From Flaccisagitta enflata (Eukaryota; Chaetognatha; Sagittoidea; Aphragmophora), in contig OZ231126.1 of assembly GCA_965153355.1 (NCBI GenBank), forward strand, positions 12,462,001-12,526,000: a stretch of DNA of 64,000 bases. Reading direction: 5' to 3'. Below, one piece after another: positions 37,368-49,863 of this stretch. Positions within the stretch are counted from its first letter, which is position 1. Each line of letters opens with the position of its first letter. Under the pieces are notes generated by a model. The model was not told the DNA's origin, did no database searches, and was given only the letters and a program-made list of their open reading frames with translations. The position numbers and the translations under genes were made by a program.

Positions 37368-37691
37368 ATGCGGAGGTCAGAAATAGTAAGTAAATACGCT
37401 CAGTTTGTACAAGTCAATGAAAGATTGTTGCGTTTTATTAATGGAGAGGAAGAGCCCAATGAAGATTTTGAGGAATGTCAGTCTACTTTTACGTCTCTTT
37501 TGGGTGAACTATTGTCTGGTTTAACTCTTTATTCCGGTCTTTCTCTCTTCACTCCTGAGCAGCAAGAATACATCCAAGCCGCAAAAAGGCGTACGTTTCA
37601 TCCCCGTCATCGAAGAGGATTAACTCGGGCCCGAAGCAGGTCCCGTTCTCGCGCTCAATCGGAATCTCTGCGCCTCAAGCATTTCGTCTGA
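37368..37691 (+). pseudogene. gag N-terminal region, frame 1
   Basis: Encodes about 107 residues starting MRRSEIVSKYAQFVQ, with an acidic helix-like stretch (NGEEEPNEDFEEC) and then a basic RS-rich end. It is in a different frame from the main gag frame that starts at 37726. The second frame is already open from about 37625, upstream of its ATG. A small indel between 37560 and 37690 has probably broken one gag frame into two. The alternative is that this is a separate short leader protein. Confidence 0.5.
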
Positions 37692-37725
37692 GTCTACATC
37701 GCTTCAGTCTTCCTCTAGCATCACG

Positions 37726-39627
37726 ATGCCTACGCCGGAGGAGATCGCCGCTGCCCAGAAGCAGAAGGAAGAAGAGGCCCGTCTGCTAAAGGTCAAGTTA
37801 GAGTTGGAGGAAGCATCAGATGAGGCTGAAATTGAAATTCAAACATTGAAATTAAAACAGATTGAACTCGCCAATCAAGCTAAAATGAAGAAGCGGGCTA
37901 TTATGAAAAGGGCTCTTGATGATGGTCTTTCTTCTGATAAATTGCCAGAATTTGATTTTGTTGCCCCAGCCTCATCCTCTATCGTTTCTCCCCCCTCAGT
38001 TTCGCCTCCAGCCGCTGCTGCAGCATCGCCGCATTCTGCTGCGTCAGTCGTTTCGAACTCATCGCCCATCGGTGATCTGTCTCAACTTCTTGGTGGCCAA
38101 CGCCTAAAGTTTTCATCGCCCTCAGAAGAGGGAAAGCTTGACCACGGCCACGCCCCCTACATTCGGTTCCAGACAAAATTTAAGGCCGAGGTGCTCGACA
38201 TCAAAGGTTTGAGCCCTGAGGACAAGTTTGTTGAGCTTCAGGCACGAACCAAAGGTGAGGCTAAATCCATTGTTGATGATTTCATTTATTTGGATGATAA
38301 AGAATCGGCTCTTAACCAGGCGTTAGCTGAGCTTAAATTCTATTTTGGGAAGAAAACTGGTAACTCTCAGGTCAATTTGGCTAGAATTGTTGAAGGTAAG
38401 GAAGTCATTCCAAACAATTCTGATAGTGTCAAGGGTCTGTTGCATGAGGTCCGGAGTATGGTTGCTTTGGCCCGGGCCACTAAAGATGATTCTTTTTTAG
38501 CTCTCGATGCCACAGTCCTGGCGATTGTGAAAAGTCGGCTTGGTCCGGTCATGAAACGTAAGTTTTCCAGTGCCTCTGCTAAGGCTGAGGACCAAGGTCA
38601 GCCTATCAATGTGGATTTCTTGGTCTCTTTTTTGAAGGATTGGTACTCTTCGTTAAATCGTACTTATGGAATGGGATCCCTCATCGAGCCTAAGGCTTCA
38701 TCCTCATCATTTCCTTCCTCAGGACAGAAGCCAACAGTGGGAGCCCAAGCCGGGAAGCCAGTTGGGTCGCCCTACACCAACAAATCGGTTGGCAAGTCTT
38801 CATTCAATCCTTCTCCCAGTTCTCAGGTCTCCCCTTCTAAGGCCAGTGTGGCCGCTATCGAGGCTAATGCGGAGGCCAACTCTTCGACTTGCAAGTTCGA
38901 TAAGAAGCTGCTGCAGCAATCTCAACCATCGTGGGGATCATCTAGCTGCCAGTGGAATCCTCAGGCTACACAGTCAGGTCATCTTTGCATATTTTGCGGT
39001 GGTGTGCATCTTGTGGACACTTGTCCTCTGTTTAGTCAACTGTCTGTTGAGGAAAGGCGACAGTTCCTCATGAAAAATCGTTTATGCTTTCGTTGTTTCT
39101 CTAAGGATCATATGTCATCCAACTGTACTGAGAAAATTCAATGCCTTATTTGCTCTGGGACGCGACATAATACTCTTCTCCACGGTTCATTCCCAGCCAA
39201 TCAGGTTTCAAGCCCGGCTACAAGTTCTTCGGCGGTTCTGACGGGTAAAGCGCCGAGTCCGTCGCCAGTTCAAGATCGACTGCAGCAACTTGCAACATCA
39301 TCAGCCCAGGAGGTTCCGGTCACCCAGCAAACTCCAAGTCAGGTCGATGTAACCATCGTTGATCATGAGATTAATAGTTGCTTTCGTCCTATCTTTGCTA
39401 CAAAAGTTGAATTGTCAAATGGTAAGGCCACTGATGCCTACTGCTTGTATGATACAGGCAGCAATCGTACCTTAATTACTCGCGCTTTTCAAAAACGCCT
39501 TCGCCTCAGGACCAAGCGACGAAGCGTCACTCTGCGGGGTCTTGGAACAAGCTCCAGTGGTCAACAAGATGTCGTTTCCCTCTCCCTTCGATCCTTGGTG
39601 GACCCAGATGTCGTCACTCAAGAGTAG
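37726..39627 (+). CDS. BEL gag plus protease N-terminal half (interrupted)
   Basis: A 633-codon open frame. Residues 5-66 are a charged, probably coiled-coil segment. Residues 80-120 are a Ser/Pro/Ala linker. Residues 140-320 (HAPYIRFQTKFKAEVLD onward) look like the DUF1759-type gag core of BEL elements. Residues 320-400 are a Ser-rich linker. Zinc knuckles follow at 421-486: CIFC..H..C, CFRCFSKDHMSSNC and CLICSGTRHNTLLH. The retropepsin motif YDTGSN sits at 575-580, with the catalytic Asp at 576. The frame stops at codon 634, only because the foldback transposon begins at 39625. The rest of the protease continues at 44286 beyond the insertion, in the matching frame. The protein is a nucleocapsid-type structural protein that would bind element RNA in cytoplasmic particles. 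Confidence 0.85.
   Translation: MPTPEEIAAAQKQKEEEARLLKVKLELEEASDEAEIEIQTLKLKQIELANQAKMKKRAIMKRALDDGLSSDKLPEFDFVAPASSSIVSPPSVSPPAAAAASPHSAASVVSNSSPIGDLSQLLGGQRLKFSSPSEEGKLDHGHAPYIRFQTKFKAEVLDIKGLSPEDKFVELQARTKGEAKSIVDDFIYLDDKESALNQALAELKFYFGKKTGNSQVNLARIVEGKEVIPNNSDSVKGLLHEVRSMVALARATKDDSFLALDATVLAIVKSRLGPVMKRKFSSASAKAEDQGQPINVDFLVSFLKDWYSSLNRTYGMGSLIEPKASSSSFPSSGQKPTVGAQAGKPVGSPYTNKSVGKSSFNPSPSSQVSPSKASVAAIEANAEANSSTCKFDKKLLQQSQPSWGSSSCQWNPQATQSGHLCIFCGGVHLVDTCPLFSQLSVEERRQFLMKNRLCFRCFSKDHMSSNCTEKIQCLICSGTRHNTLLHGSFPANQVSSPATSSSAVLTGKAPSPSPVQDRLQQLATSSAQEVPVTQQTPSQVDVTIVDHEINSCFRPIFATKVELSNGKATDAYCLYDTGSNRTLITRAFQKRLRLRTKRRSVTLRGLGTSSSGQQDVVSLSLRSLVDPDVVTQE
39617..39624. repeat. TSD CTCAAGAG (left copy)
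   Basis: Identical to 44278-44285 on the far side of the foldback element. It fits the hAT target pattern nTnnnnAn. Confidence 0.9.
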
Positions 39628-39800
39628 ATAGTATGTTTACCCCTTCACGGGTGCGGGCTACCTGTACCTGGACGGAATTTACTATTTTTATGTTTTTATA
39701 ACATAAAACAAAACAGTGGCAAACTTTTTGACCAATTTTGAATACCGCGAGTTCCATTTATTTATCACCACTCCAATGTTGCAATTTGGTCACTTGGGGC

Positions 39801-41285
39801 TCAAAATCGGGCCACTTTGGTTTTGAAATTTGACCCAAAATCTGTGAGATTATGAAACTAGAGCTCAAGAGCTACCCAGTGGTGCAATCCGCATGCTGCT
39901 ATCGTTTTTTGTTAAGATCTGAGAGCTTTTCAAAGATGGAAGGGTATGAGGGTTTTTTAACCAGATGAATTTGGTGGTCAATTTTGGCATTTTTTACAAT
40001 TTTTGATATATCTCCGCTTTGGATGGACAAATTTGGATGAAATTGGTGACCAAATTGAAGAGTTTTTGATGCTCTAACTGAATCTGGTAAAATTTTTGAT
40101 CGATATGACCCTCAAAATTTTTGGGAGACTCTAGAAGCAGGTGCTAAAAAGTGAATTTTTTCGCCATTTTGGCTTTTTTGGTCAAATGATTTGGGCACTT
40201 CCGAGATAGAAAATGACAAAAAATCAGTGGGCAAATTAAACTACTGTTCAAGATCTAACCAATGGTGCAATCGGCATGTCAATAGGTTAAATCATATAGA
40301 TTTGGCAAAGCTTCAAAGATCAGTGGGTATGATAAATGGACATTTTTTGGTAATTTTGGTCATTTTTGGCTCAAAATCGGGCCACTTCCTTTTATAAATT
40401 TGACTCGAAATCTGTGAGATTATGAAACCAGAGCTCAATAGCTAACCAGTGGTGCAATCCGCATGTTGCTATCGTTTTTTGTTAAGATTTGAGAGCTTTT
40501 CAAAGATGGAAGGGTCTGAGGGTTTTATTACCAGATGAATTTGGTGGTCAACTTTGACATTTTTTACAATTTTTGATATATCTCTGTTTTGGATGGACAA
40601 ATTTGGATGAAATTGGTGACCAAATTGAAGAGTTTTTGATGCTCTAACTGAATCTGGTAAAATTTTTGATCGATATGACCCTCAAAATTTTTGGGAGACT
40701 CTAGAAGCAGGTGCTAAAAAGTGAATTTTTTCGCCATTTTGGCTTTTTTGGTCAAATGATTTGGGCACTTCCGAGATAGAAAATGACAAAAAATCAGTGG
40801 GCAAATTAAACTACTGTTCAAGATCTAACCAATGGTGCAATCGGCATGTCAGTAGGTTAAATCAAATAGATTTGGCAAAGCTTCAAAGATCAGTGGGTAT
40901 GATAAATGGACATTTTTTGGTAATTTTGGTCATTTTTGGCTCAAAATCGGGCCACTTCCCTTTATAAATTTGACTCGAAATCTGTGAGATTATGAAACTA
41001 GAGCTCAAGAGCTAACCAGTGGTGCAATCCGCATGTTGCTATCGTTTTTTGTTTAGATTTGAGAGCTTTTCAAAGATGGAAGGGTCTGAGGGTTTTATTA
41101 CCAGATGAATTTGGTGGTCAACTTTGACATTTTTTACAATTTTTGAAATATCTCTGCTTTGGATGGACAAATTTGGATGAAATTGGTGACCAAATTGAAG
41201 AGTTTTTGATGCTCTAACTGAATCTGGTAAAATTTTTGATCGATATGACCCTCAAAATTTTTGGGAGACTCTAGAAGCAGGTTCT
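39801..41285. repeat. ~570-bp tandem units of the left foldback arm
   Basis: CTCAAAATCGGGCCACTT recurs at about 39800, 40370 and 40940, exactly 570 bp apart for the last two. Short open frames of 68 codons recur in each unit but are not conserved in the right arm, so they are not genes. Confidence 0.9.
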
Positions 41286-41287
41286 AA

Positions 41288-41888
41288 TAGTCGCAAAAGC
41301 GTTACATGGTCAGCAGTACCCGATGCCCATCTGTTGGTTTATGTTGGCATGAGATGATAAGTAGGGCAGCGGCCCCCGCGGGGCTGATGACCTATGATTC
41401 CATGCTAGACAATTGCAGGGTCTTTAAGACCTGATTTTGGGTCCAAGTAGCCCGAGTTGAGGTCTGAGTTGCCTGATTTGAGGTCTAAGATGCCTGATCT
41501 GAGAGGTTCGAGAAGCTTGTGTTGGGGCTTAGAAGCCTGAATTTGGGTCTAATTTCGAGCTCAAGGCCTGATTATGGGCTGGGAAGGCCTGATTTGAGGT
41601 CTGGAAGGCCTGATCAGGGGTCCAAAAGGCCTGATTTAGGGTTGGCTTAGGCCTGATTTGGGGTCTGCAAGCCTGATTTAGGTTCTGAGAGGCCTAAATT
41701 GAAGTCTAGAAAGCCTGATTTTGGATCTGATAGGCCTGATTTGGGGTCTGAAAGACATTATTTAAGGCTCAAGAGGCCATGTTCTAGGCATGAGGGGGAC
41801 AGACGGATGGACGGACTGACGGAAACCGGAAAATTTGCCCTATGTGGAATCATAGGTCATCGGCCCCTCCGGGGCCGCTGCCCAAAAA
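41288..41888. mobile_element. Family M element 5, inserted in the foldback arm
   Basis: It starts TAGTCGCAAAAGCGTTACAT, then GGTCAGCAGTACCCGATGCC. The left arm at 41364-41402 pairs with the right arm at 41845-41883 with a few mismatches. Between them are about 18 units of GCCTGATTTGAGGTCTGAGA-type repeats. It ends GCCGCTGCCCAAAAAG. In the other foldback units the sequence reads AGGTGCTAAAAAGTGAATTT without interruption, so this is a true insertion, into the A-run, with at most a 2-bp (AA) duplication. Confidence 0.85.
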
Positions 41889-42047
41889 GTGAATTTTTTC
41901 GCCCTTTTGGCTACTTTGGTCAAATAATTTGGGCACTTCCGAGATAGAAAATGACAAAAAATCAGTGGGCATTTCTTAAAAGAAATATAGCAACACGAAG
42001 CAGCAAAAAATTATCTAATGATTCTGTGTTCTTCTATTCAGTTAATT

Positions 42048-42092
42048 CTTAGTCGCGTGCACAAGACATTATAACCCGCTATATCAGTTGGC
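42048..42092 (-). repeat. Family B end fragment in the foldback spacer
   Basis: TTAGTCGCGTGCACAAGAC then ATTATAACCCGC; only the hairpin end remains and its 3' stem is damaged. Confidence 0.5.
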
Positions 42093-42227
42093 CCAAAAAC
42101 CAAGATGACCAAAAAAAAACAGAAAAAGTCATTTTATCATACCCACTGATCTTTGAAGCTTTGCCAAATCTTTATGCTTTAACCTATTGACATGCCGATT
42201 GCACCATTGATTAGATCTTGAACAGTA

Positions 42228-43083
<856 letters not shown>

Positions 43084-43085
43084 TA

Positions 43086-44100
43086 GTTTAATTTGCCCAC
43101 TGATTTTTTATCATTTTCTATCTAGGAAGTGCCCATATTATTTGATCAAAGTAGCCAAAAGGGCGAAAAAATTCACTTTTTAGCACCTGCTTCTAGAGTC
43201 TCCCAAAAATTTTGAGGGTCATATCGATCAGATTCAGTTAGAGCATCAAAAACACTTCAATTTGGTCACCAATTTCATCCAAATTTGTCCATCCAAAGCA
43301 GAGATATATCAAAAATTGTAAAAAATGTCAAAATTGACCACCAAATTCATCTAGTAATAAAACCCTCATACCCTTCCATCTTTGAAATACTCTCAAATCT
43401 AAACAAAAAACGATAGCAACATGCGGATTACACCACTGGTTAGCTCTTGAGCTCTAGTTTCATAATCTCACAGATTTCGAGTTAAATTTATAAAGGGAAG
43501 TGGCCCGATTTTGAGCCCAAAATGACCAAAATTACCAAAAAATGTCATTTTATCAAACCCACTGATCTTTGAAGCTTTGCCAAATCTATATGACTTAACC
43601 TATGGACATGCCGATTGCACCATTGGTTAGATCTTGAACAGTAGTTTAATTTGCCCACTGATTTTTTGTCATTTTCTATCTCGGAAGTGCCCAAATTATT
43701 TGACCAAAGTAGCCAAAATGGCGAAAAAATTCACTTTTTAGCACCTGCTTCTAGAGTCTCCCAAAAATTTTGAGGGTCATATCGATCAAAAATGTTACCA
43801 GATTCAGTTAGAGCATCAAAAACTCTTCAATTTGGTCACCAATTTCATCCAAATTTGTCCATCCAAAGCGGAGATATATCAAAAATTGTAAAAAATGTCA
43901 AAATTGACCACCAAATTCATCTGGTTAAAAAACCCTCATACCCTTCCATCTTTGAAAAGCTCTCAAATCTTAACAAAAAACGATAGCAACATGCGGATTG
44001 CACCACTGGATAGCTCTTGAGCTCTAGTTTCATAATCTCTCAGATTTTGTGTCAAATTTCAAAACCAAAGTGGCCCAATTTTGAGTCCAAAGTGACCGAA
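43086..44100. repeat. ~560-bp tandem units of the right foldback arm (inverted)
   Basis: TTTGCCCACTGATTTTTT occurs at about 43093 and 43650. The sequence is the reverse complement of the left-arm units, with scattered differences. Confidence 0.88.
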
Positions 44101-44277
44101 TTGCAACATTTTCACCACAACCACCTTGGAGTGGTGATAAATAAATGGAACTCGCGGTATCCAAAATTGGTCAAAAAGTTTGCCACTGTTTTGTTTTATG
44201 TTATAAAAACATAAAAATAGTAAATTCCGTCCAGGTACAGGTAGCCCGCACCCAAGAAGGGGTAAACATACCATCTA

Positions 44278-44285
44278 CTCAAGAG
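44278..44285. repeat. TSD CTCAAGAG (right copy)
   Basis: Direct duplicate of 39617-39624; BEL coding sequence resumes immediately after. Confidence 0.9.
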
Positions 44286-46118
44286 ATTGAAGTATTCATT
44301 GTGGAATCCCTACCTGTCAACTCCTCTCAAATCGCCCGTCAGGTCCATGTCCGTCAATTTGATTATATGGCTGATGTTGACATCTTTGAATTGCCTCGCA
44401 ATCAAGTTGAAATCCTGGCAGGCACTGACCTTGCTTATTTCTTTTCCCACTTCGAGGATCGTTATCGTGATCATTCGTCGCCGGTAGCAATCCGGAATTT
44501 ATTTGGCTGGGGAATTGCAGGACCGGTACCCCATTCCTCATCTTCTAACCTCGTCCACGCGGGCTGCGTATCCATGGAAGCTGATCCGGTGGATGCCGCC
44601 TCCTCCAAAATTGCTCCGTCTCAAGAAGACCGTCTTGAAGATGTTTGTGGTCCTCTCCAGATGACGCCTACCCCTGATGTTCCCGACAGCCCTGAAGATG
44701 CTTTCCGGGTCAAATCTCCCCAGAAACCAGGTGGGGGTACTGCTGATGATCCAGTCGTCATCCGTAAGACGGTATCGTCCTACGTCATGGGAAACGTCGG
44801 GTACCCATTCAAAAATTGGTCATTCATTTCTTCCTTGTTACTGATCTTCATGATTGCATTAATCTGTCTTGGCCAAATAGCTGATGCGCCGTTCAGTCAG
44901 AACTTAGCAGATGCCATCTCGCGCGGTGAAATGCTTGGTGATCTCAACTTGCCGGTCCATGATGGTTCGAAGTTCCTTCCTCGCTCTGAAGCTGGATTGC
45001 TGAAGCTTCTCGATGGTGATGTCGCCACGGTGGGGGTATCCAACATCCAAGAAGCCATTCAGGAAAGTTGTGTTGCTCCATATGATGTTGAAACATTACT
45101 TAGAAGCAAAAGTGATTTCATTTCTGTCAAGTGCATTGCAGCACCCATCTTTCGTTTTATTGGAGTCATCCAATCATCCTCAACAAAATTTGCTGACACT
45201 TGTTCATCTCTATCCAGTGCCTCAGAACTGCGCTTTGCCGAGAACAAAATCATCTTTGTTGGTCATTTGGAGATTCAACAGATGGCTCCACTTCCGCCCT
45301 TTCATCTCAACATCGCTCCGCGCATTGAGGATTCCGACATCGGCCTTCGTGATCCCATCCAGGTCAAGTTAAGCAGACATGCTGACATAGTTTGGACTAA
45401 CGTATTCAACTGCTTTCACATTAGAGATGCTCATTTGGAAGTTGTTAAGGATCTTGAGGCAGATATCTTTTTAGATGCACTACATCGATTCCATGTTTCT
45501 CATCCCTCTCTCAAGTGCTTCGTCAGCGATCTAGGCAACGAGGATGTCTGCATAAGGGATCACCCTTCAGGCTTCCACTTCAAGTTCGTCTCGTCTCTCA
45601 CGCCGCGTCAAGGCGGCAATTGGGAGCGGCTCGTCTCCGTCTACTTCGCATCAAGCATCGTCAATCGTCCTCCAACGCAGTCATCAAGTGCCCTGCATGA
45701 CTTCCATCTCGCTCTGACTCATTTCCTCAGCCCGAGTCCCGCTTCCATCATCCTTTCGGACATTCCTCCTGCGGCTCCGCTCACTGGTTCTGAGCTGAGA
45801 CATTCCAAAGAAACTCATCCTCACAATGGATTCCTCTTCGCCGCCACATCAAGTTCGGTGGTCTCGTCCTCATGGATCAAGCTCAAGCATGTGATCAATT
45901 GGCCTCTCGCGGTAGCTATGGACTATGGCCTTGTCTGTCTCATTCTTCTCACACCGTCAATTCAGTCTTCTGTGTGGCATCAGGAAGTTGTGATGATGGT
46001 AGTATGGAGGAGTTTGTTGATGGTGGGGGTGACGAAAGACTTGTTAGTTTCGTGTAAGTTGTCTGCCTTAGCCGGTAAAATGGCAGGAGATGCAATTCCA
46101 TGTAAGTCGTTTTGCTGA
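44286..46118 (+). pseudogene. BEL protease C-terminal part and degenerate integrase, RT deleted
   Basis: An open frame runs from 44145, inside the foldback end, to 46118. The BEL part starts at codon 46. The remainder of the protease domain runs to about residue 130, ending in the GWGIAGPVP motif. A linker runs to about 200. A short unmatched segment follows, then the tail of RNase H (NLADAISRGEMLGDL at 254-268), a pre-integrase helix region (310-375), and the integrase core: PLPPFHLNIAP (382-392), HLEVVKDLEADIFLDALHRF (430-449), SD at 461-462, and GGNWERLV (490-497, with the likely catalytic Glu 494). The reverse transcriptase core, the catalytic RNase H and the HHCC finger are absent. The usual first integrase Asp motif is replaced by GLRDP. 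Despite this, no stop codon interrupts the frame. Confidence 0.7.
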
Positions 46119-46333
46119 GCCGGTAAAATGGCAGTAAGCGCAATTTCATCGTCATTGTTCGTATTTTAGATTTGGTATCTTGTTGAAAGCCCAACAAAAA
46201 TTAGTCATAGTTTTATGCATAACCAAACAAAAATTATTTAGTATTGTCGTTTTAGCTTGATTCTTTTTATCATCCGGCCGGTTGATTATGGTTGTTGAAT
46301 TTTATCATTTGATGATACTCTCCAAGGTGGGGG
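46119..46333 (+). other. BEL 3' untranslated region with polypurine tract
   Basis: GAGCCGGTAAAATGGCAGTA-type words are duplicated at 46067 and 46117. The polypurine tract AAGGTGGGGG lies at 46324-46333, directly before TGTCGC, the inferred true LTR start. Confidence 0.6.
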
Positions 46334-46880
46334 TGTCGCTTATTCTTGCCCTGTTTCGTACTCATCTTATGCAATCCGCGTTGCCCTTTCCCTATCTCGT
46401 TCCCCTTACGTTTTGCCCTAACTTACCCTCGTCGTTTATCGTGTCCCTTACCTCGTCCTCTGATTTGTCAACCGTTAGTCGAGTTGTTAGTCGTCACGTA
46501 TCTCGTAGACCGTGTTCTCTCATTGGCTGTCTCTTAGTTATTGTCGTAGTTGTTATCGTCATCGCTTTCGTTTAAATTTGTTCGCTCACGTTGTCGCATC
46601 GCAGTTGTCGTCCAACCCCGTCCGGAACATTGGTTAGTAATATTTGGATTATTATTGCTATTACATTTGAGTTATATTTGAATCGTATTCAATTGCATTT
46701 AAGTCGTATTTGAGTTGTGTTTAAGTTTGTCGTTTAACTTATATTTTGTCCCTCGCTTTTCTCTTTTATCAGTATTGACGATGCGTCTTCGGTTGCAAAT
46801 AAATGCCCTTTTATGATCATCAACGTCTTGGTTATTAGCTGGAAAGAATTAGTCCTACGACTGCCATTAGCTATTACGCT
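46334..46880 (+). repeat. 3' LTR
   Basis: 547 bp from TGTCGCTTATTC to ATTACGCT, with AATAAA at 46798-46803. The last bases before (CT)n correspond to ATCACGCT at 36565 of the 5' copy. A few terminal bases may have been lost to the microsatellite that follows. Confidence 0.85.
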
Positions 46881-46882
46881 TT

Positions 46883-46898
46883 TTCTCTCTCTCTCTCT

Positions 46899-46933
<35 letters not shown>
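46883..46933. repeat. (CT)n abutting the 3' LTR
   Basis: Pure CT with one ACT interruption; no spacer between LTR and repeat. Confidence 0.95.
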
Positions 46934-46934
<1 letters not shown>

Positions 46935-46937
<3 letters not shown>

Positions 46938-48645
46938 ATGGAAAAAAAAAAACATGAACACAATTATTTGATGACCGTCGGCCGGCCAGTCTGAAGTTCA
47001 GGCAACAATACGCAAAACAGTTGATTATGCTGTCAATAATGGATAACTTTGAATTTTCATCAAACATATGAAATGTTTTCATGGAATGTTTATCAAGAGA
47101 TTGATTCAAAAAGAGGAAAACAGTACAATAGATTGTAACAAAATTGAACAGGGAAAAAGAGAAAAGACCACCTAACGAGCAGCCATTTGCTGTATTTTTC
47201 AGAAATATGCCTATGCTAAAAAATCCTATTATGGGAGGGAAACAGTGATGCAAATTATCTGCTTACTAGAACCACCAGTTGGTGACTAAAATTCAATCAT
47301 TCATTCAAGCTGATATTTCAAGAGAAAAAAGTATGTGATAAAATGAAGAAAAAAAAATCAGCAGGGTGATGGGATGACAGCTCCTAACTTTGAGTAAACA
47401 GTAAATGTACAAAATTTGAAATTCATGAGATGCACTATCAAAACAAATATTTCCATAATGGGACAGGTGAATCTATACCCTAAAAAGAACAACGAAAACA
47501 CCAATGAATCTAAGGTCACTTACCGCGGTTTCTAATCATGATTTCATTGGTTGCTCCTCCAAGACCAAATCATGATTTCATCAATCAGGCATATAAGTAA
47601 AAGCTGATAAAATGTCCAGCAAATTATTTGATTGTCACAATACTAAATATCATTTTTTCCATAAACATTCAATTATATCTTATTCCTCAATTCAAAATAT
47701 CATCATGCGAATATCATTATCATCAATAAGCTGATTATCAAATGAAGTTTTTTTTATGATATTAAAAAATGTATATACATATATAAACATTTTAACCTTT
47801 TAAACTTGGAAAACATTCCCACTCAACCCATTTCTATGAGGTTAAATTTGTTAGGATATAACAGATAAGAAATGTCATTGATTTTTTTAAAATGGAAATT
47901 GACTTCTATAAAGTATCTAGTTAAGTACCACTAATAATAAGAAAAAAAAATAGTGATACAGTTTTTCAAAAATTCATACTATCTTTACAACCTTTAATCA
48001 TTCATCCGACAAAATCATGATTTGAAAACTTTAAAAGAAACAAAAAATCATGATTTGATAACTGGAAAGGATATAACAGATCATGGTTCTATTGCTTACA
48101 TTGCCTCCTCCATGCTAGCGAGGGAGAGTGGAACCGACAACGTCAAATTTATTTTTTGTCAAAAATCGCTTAGTTTTATATTTTTTTATGTATATGGAAC
48201 ATGAAATAATTGGTTTATGTCATATATATGATCAAATTATCCTATATCAATTACTAACTATTCATATAGATCACGGAGAGGCCAATAACTGTCGTGAAAT
48301 AGCGGTGTTCAAACAGTATATATCAGCTATGCCAATTTCATCATATTTAATTGATTATAAACAAATAAAAACGCCTCTTAATATGGCGTTATGATTTATA
48401 ACTTTTTATAGGAAAAACTTCGTAAAATTTGTGATCGAACGCCGTTGGCCGCGTCCAAATCGGCTCACCCGATCGACGCCGCCAGCCTCGCATAAGTTAA
48501 AAAAATCAATTCAGCAAAAATTCATCATGGTTGTTGTCTTGTTTCAGCGGTACAGAATTGCGGCTGTTACAAATACTGATCAAAAGAAGATTTTTCCTTC
48601 CTGCACCATTTTTTAAGATAATGATTGATAAAGTATATGTTTCAG
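46935..48645. other. AT-rich stretch, no gene called
   Basis: ATCATGATTTCATTGG-type words recur at 47535, 47562 and 48020-48060. Open frames reach about 105 codons but are low complexity and unrecognised. Confidence 0.35.
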
Positions 48646-48721
48646 CATATCATTCGAATCCTCTTTTCATGAAGAATATGAAAATAATAATGAATATTTT
48701 TTTCTCAAAAAGCTGTGGCTA

Positions 48722-49543
48722 TTGTGACCACAGACTCGAAAACCGAGACCACAGACTCAGAAATCGCACCCACAGACCCGTAAACTACGCCCACACACTC
48801 GTAAATTACGCCCACAGACTCGTAAATTGTGCCCACAGACTCGTAAATTGCGCCCACAGACTCGTAAAATGCGCCCACAGACTCGGAAATTGTGCCCACA
48901 GACTCGGAAATTGCATCCACAGACTCAGAAATTGCACCCACAGATTTGGAAATCACCCCAACAGACTTGGAAATCGCCCCCACAGACTCAGAAATTGCCC
49001 CTACAAATTCAGAAATCGCCCCCATATAGTTGGAAATTGCCCCCACAGACTCGGAAATTGCCAACACAGACTCAGAAATTCCCCCCCCCCCACAAATGGA
49101 AATCGACAGACTCGGAAATTGCGCCCACAGACTCGGAAATTGCGCTCACAGATTCGGAAATTGCCCCCACAGACCCGGATATTGCCCCCACAGACCCGGA
49201 AATCGCCCCCACAGACTCGGAAATTAAGACCACAGACTCGGAAATTGAGACCACAGACTCGGAAATTGAGACCACAGACTCGGAAATTGAGACCACAGAC
49301 TCGGAAATTGAGACCACAGACTCGGAAATCGAGACCACAGACTCAGAAATCGAGACCAGACTGGGAAATCGATACCAGAGACTGGGAAATCGAGACCACA
49401 GACTGGGAAATTGAGACCACAGACTCGGAAATTGAAACCACAGACTCAGAAAACAAGACCACAGACTTAGAAATTGAGACCACAGACTCGGATATTGAGA
49501 CCACAGACTCGGATTTCGAGACCACAGACTCGGATATTGAGTG
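48722..49543. repeat. 21-bp minisatellite, about 39 units
   Basis: The unit is CCACAGACTCGGAAATTGAG-type with one more base. Early units read GCCCACAGACTCGTAAATTG, middle units CCCCCACAGACTCGGAAATT, and late units GAGACCACAGACTCGGAAAT, so variants are arranged in blocks. Because 21 is a multiple of three, several frames stay open (a 337-codon frame on the plus strand). I attribute these to the period, not to coding. Confidence 0.95.
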
Positions 49544-49611
49544 AGCAAACAAGCCAGTGAATGGAGCGAGGGAGCAAAGCGAGTGTAGCAAAGCAGAACA
49601 AACATAGCGGG

Positions 49612-49687
49612 CATCCAGCCTGGATCCACCCAAACATGGATCGACGGATCGACCAAGCCTCTTATAGAGTTGCTTGTCCACAACTAA
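49612..49687 (+). repeat. Family B copy, right half, first member of a dimer
   Basis: GGATCGACGGATCGACCAAG, CCTCTTATAGA, and hairpin GTTGCTTGTCCACAAC then TAA, which is directly joined to the next copy. Confidence 0.75.
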
Positions 49688-49836
49688 CAAGGCATACACG
49701 GCCACCAGTTGCGGATGGGTGGGCAGGGGCGGATATGCGCGTTTTCCCACTTTTCGACCCGTGCTCACGGACCAACAGACTGACGTACAGACCAACGGAT
49801 GGACAAAGCCTCATAGAGCTGTGTGTCCGCAACTAA
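49688..49836 (+). repeat. Family B copy, second member of a head-to-tail dimer
   Basis: It starts CAAGGCATACACGGCCACCA immediately after the TAA of the preceding copy. GTGGGCAGGGGCGGATATGC, TTTTCGACCCGTGCTCACGG, an ACGG-like run, CCTCATAGAG, GTGTGTCCGCAAC, TAAAAAA follow. Confidence 0.8.
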
Positions 49837-49860
49837 AAAAGATGAAATCGTGCAAGCGGC

Positions 49861-49863
<3 letters not shown>

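Noticed and set aside
44145-44277. First 44 codons of the open frame that leads into the BEL protease remnant
   Set aside because: They are the terminal inverted repeat of the foldback transposon, not retroelement coding sequence.
48722-49543. CRISPR-like regular array
   Set aside because: Direct 21-bp repeats without unique spacers, in a eukaryotic context; it is a minisatellite.
48531-49544. A 337-codon frame with TDSEIET and RLGNCAH repeats
   Set aside because: Caused by a 21-bp minisatellite whose period is a multiple of three; other frames are equally open and no non-repeat domain is attached.
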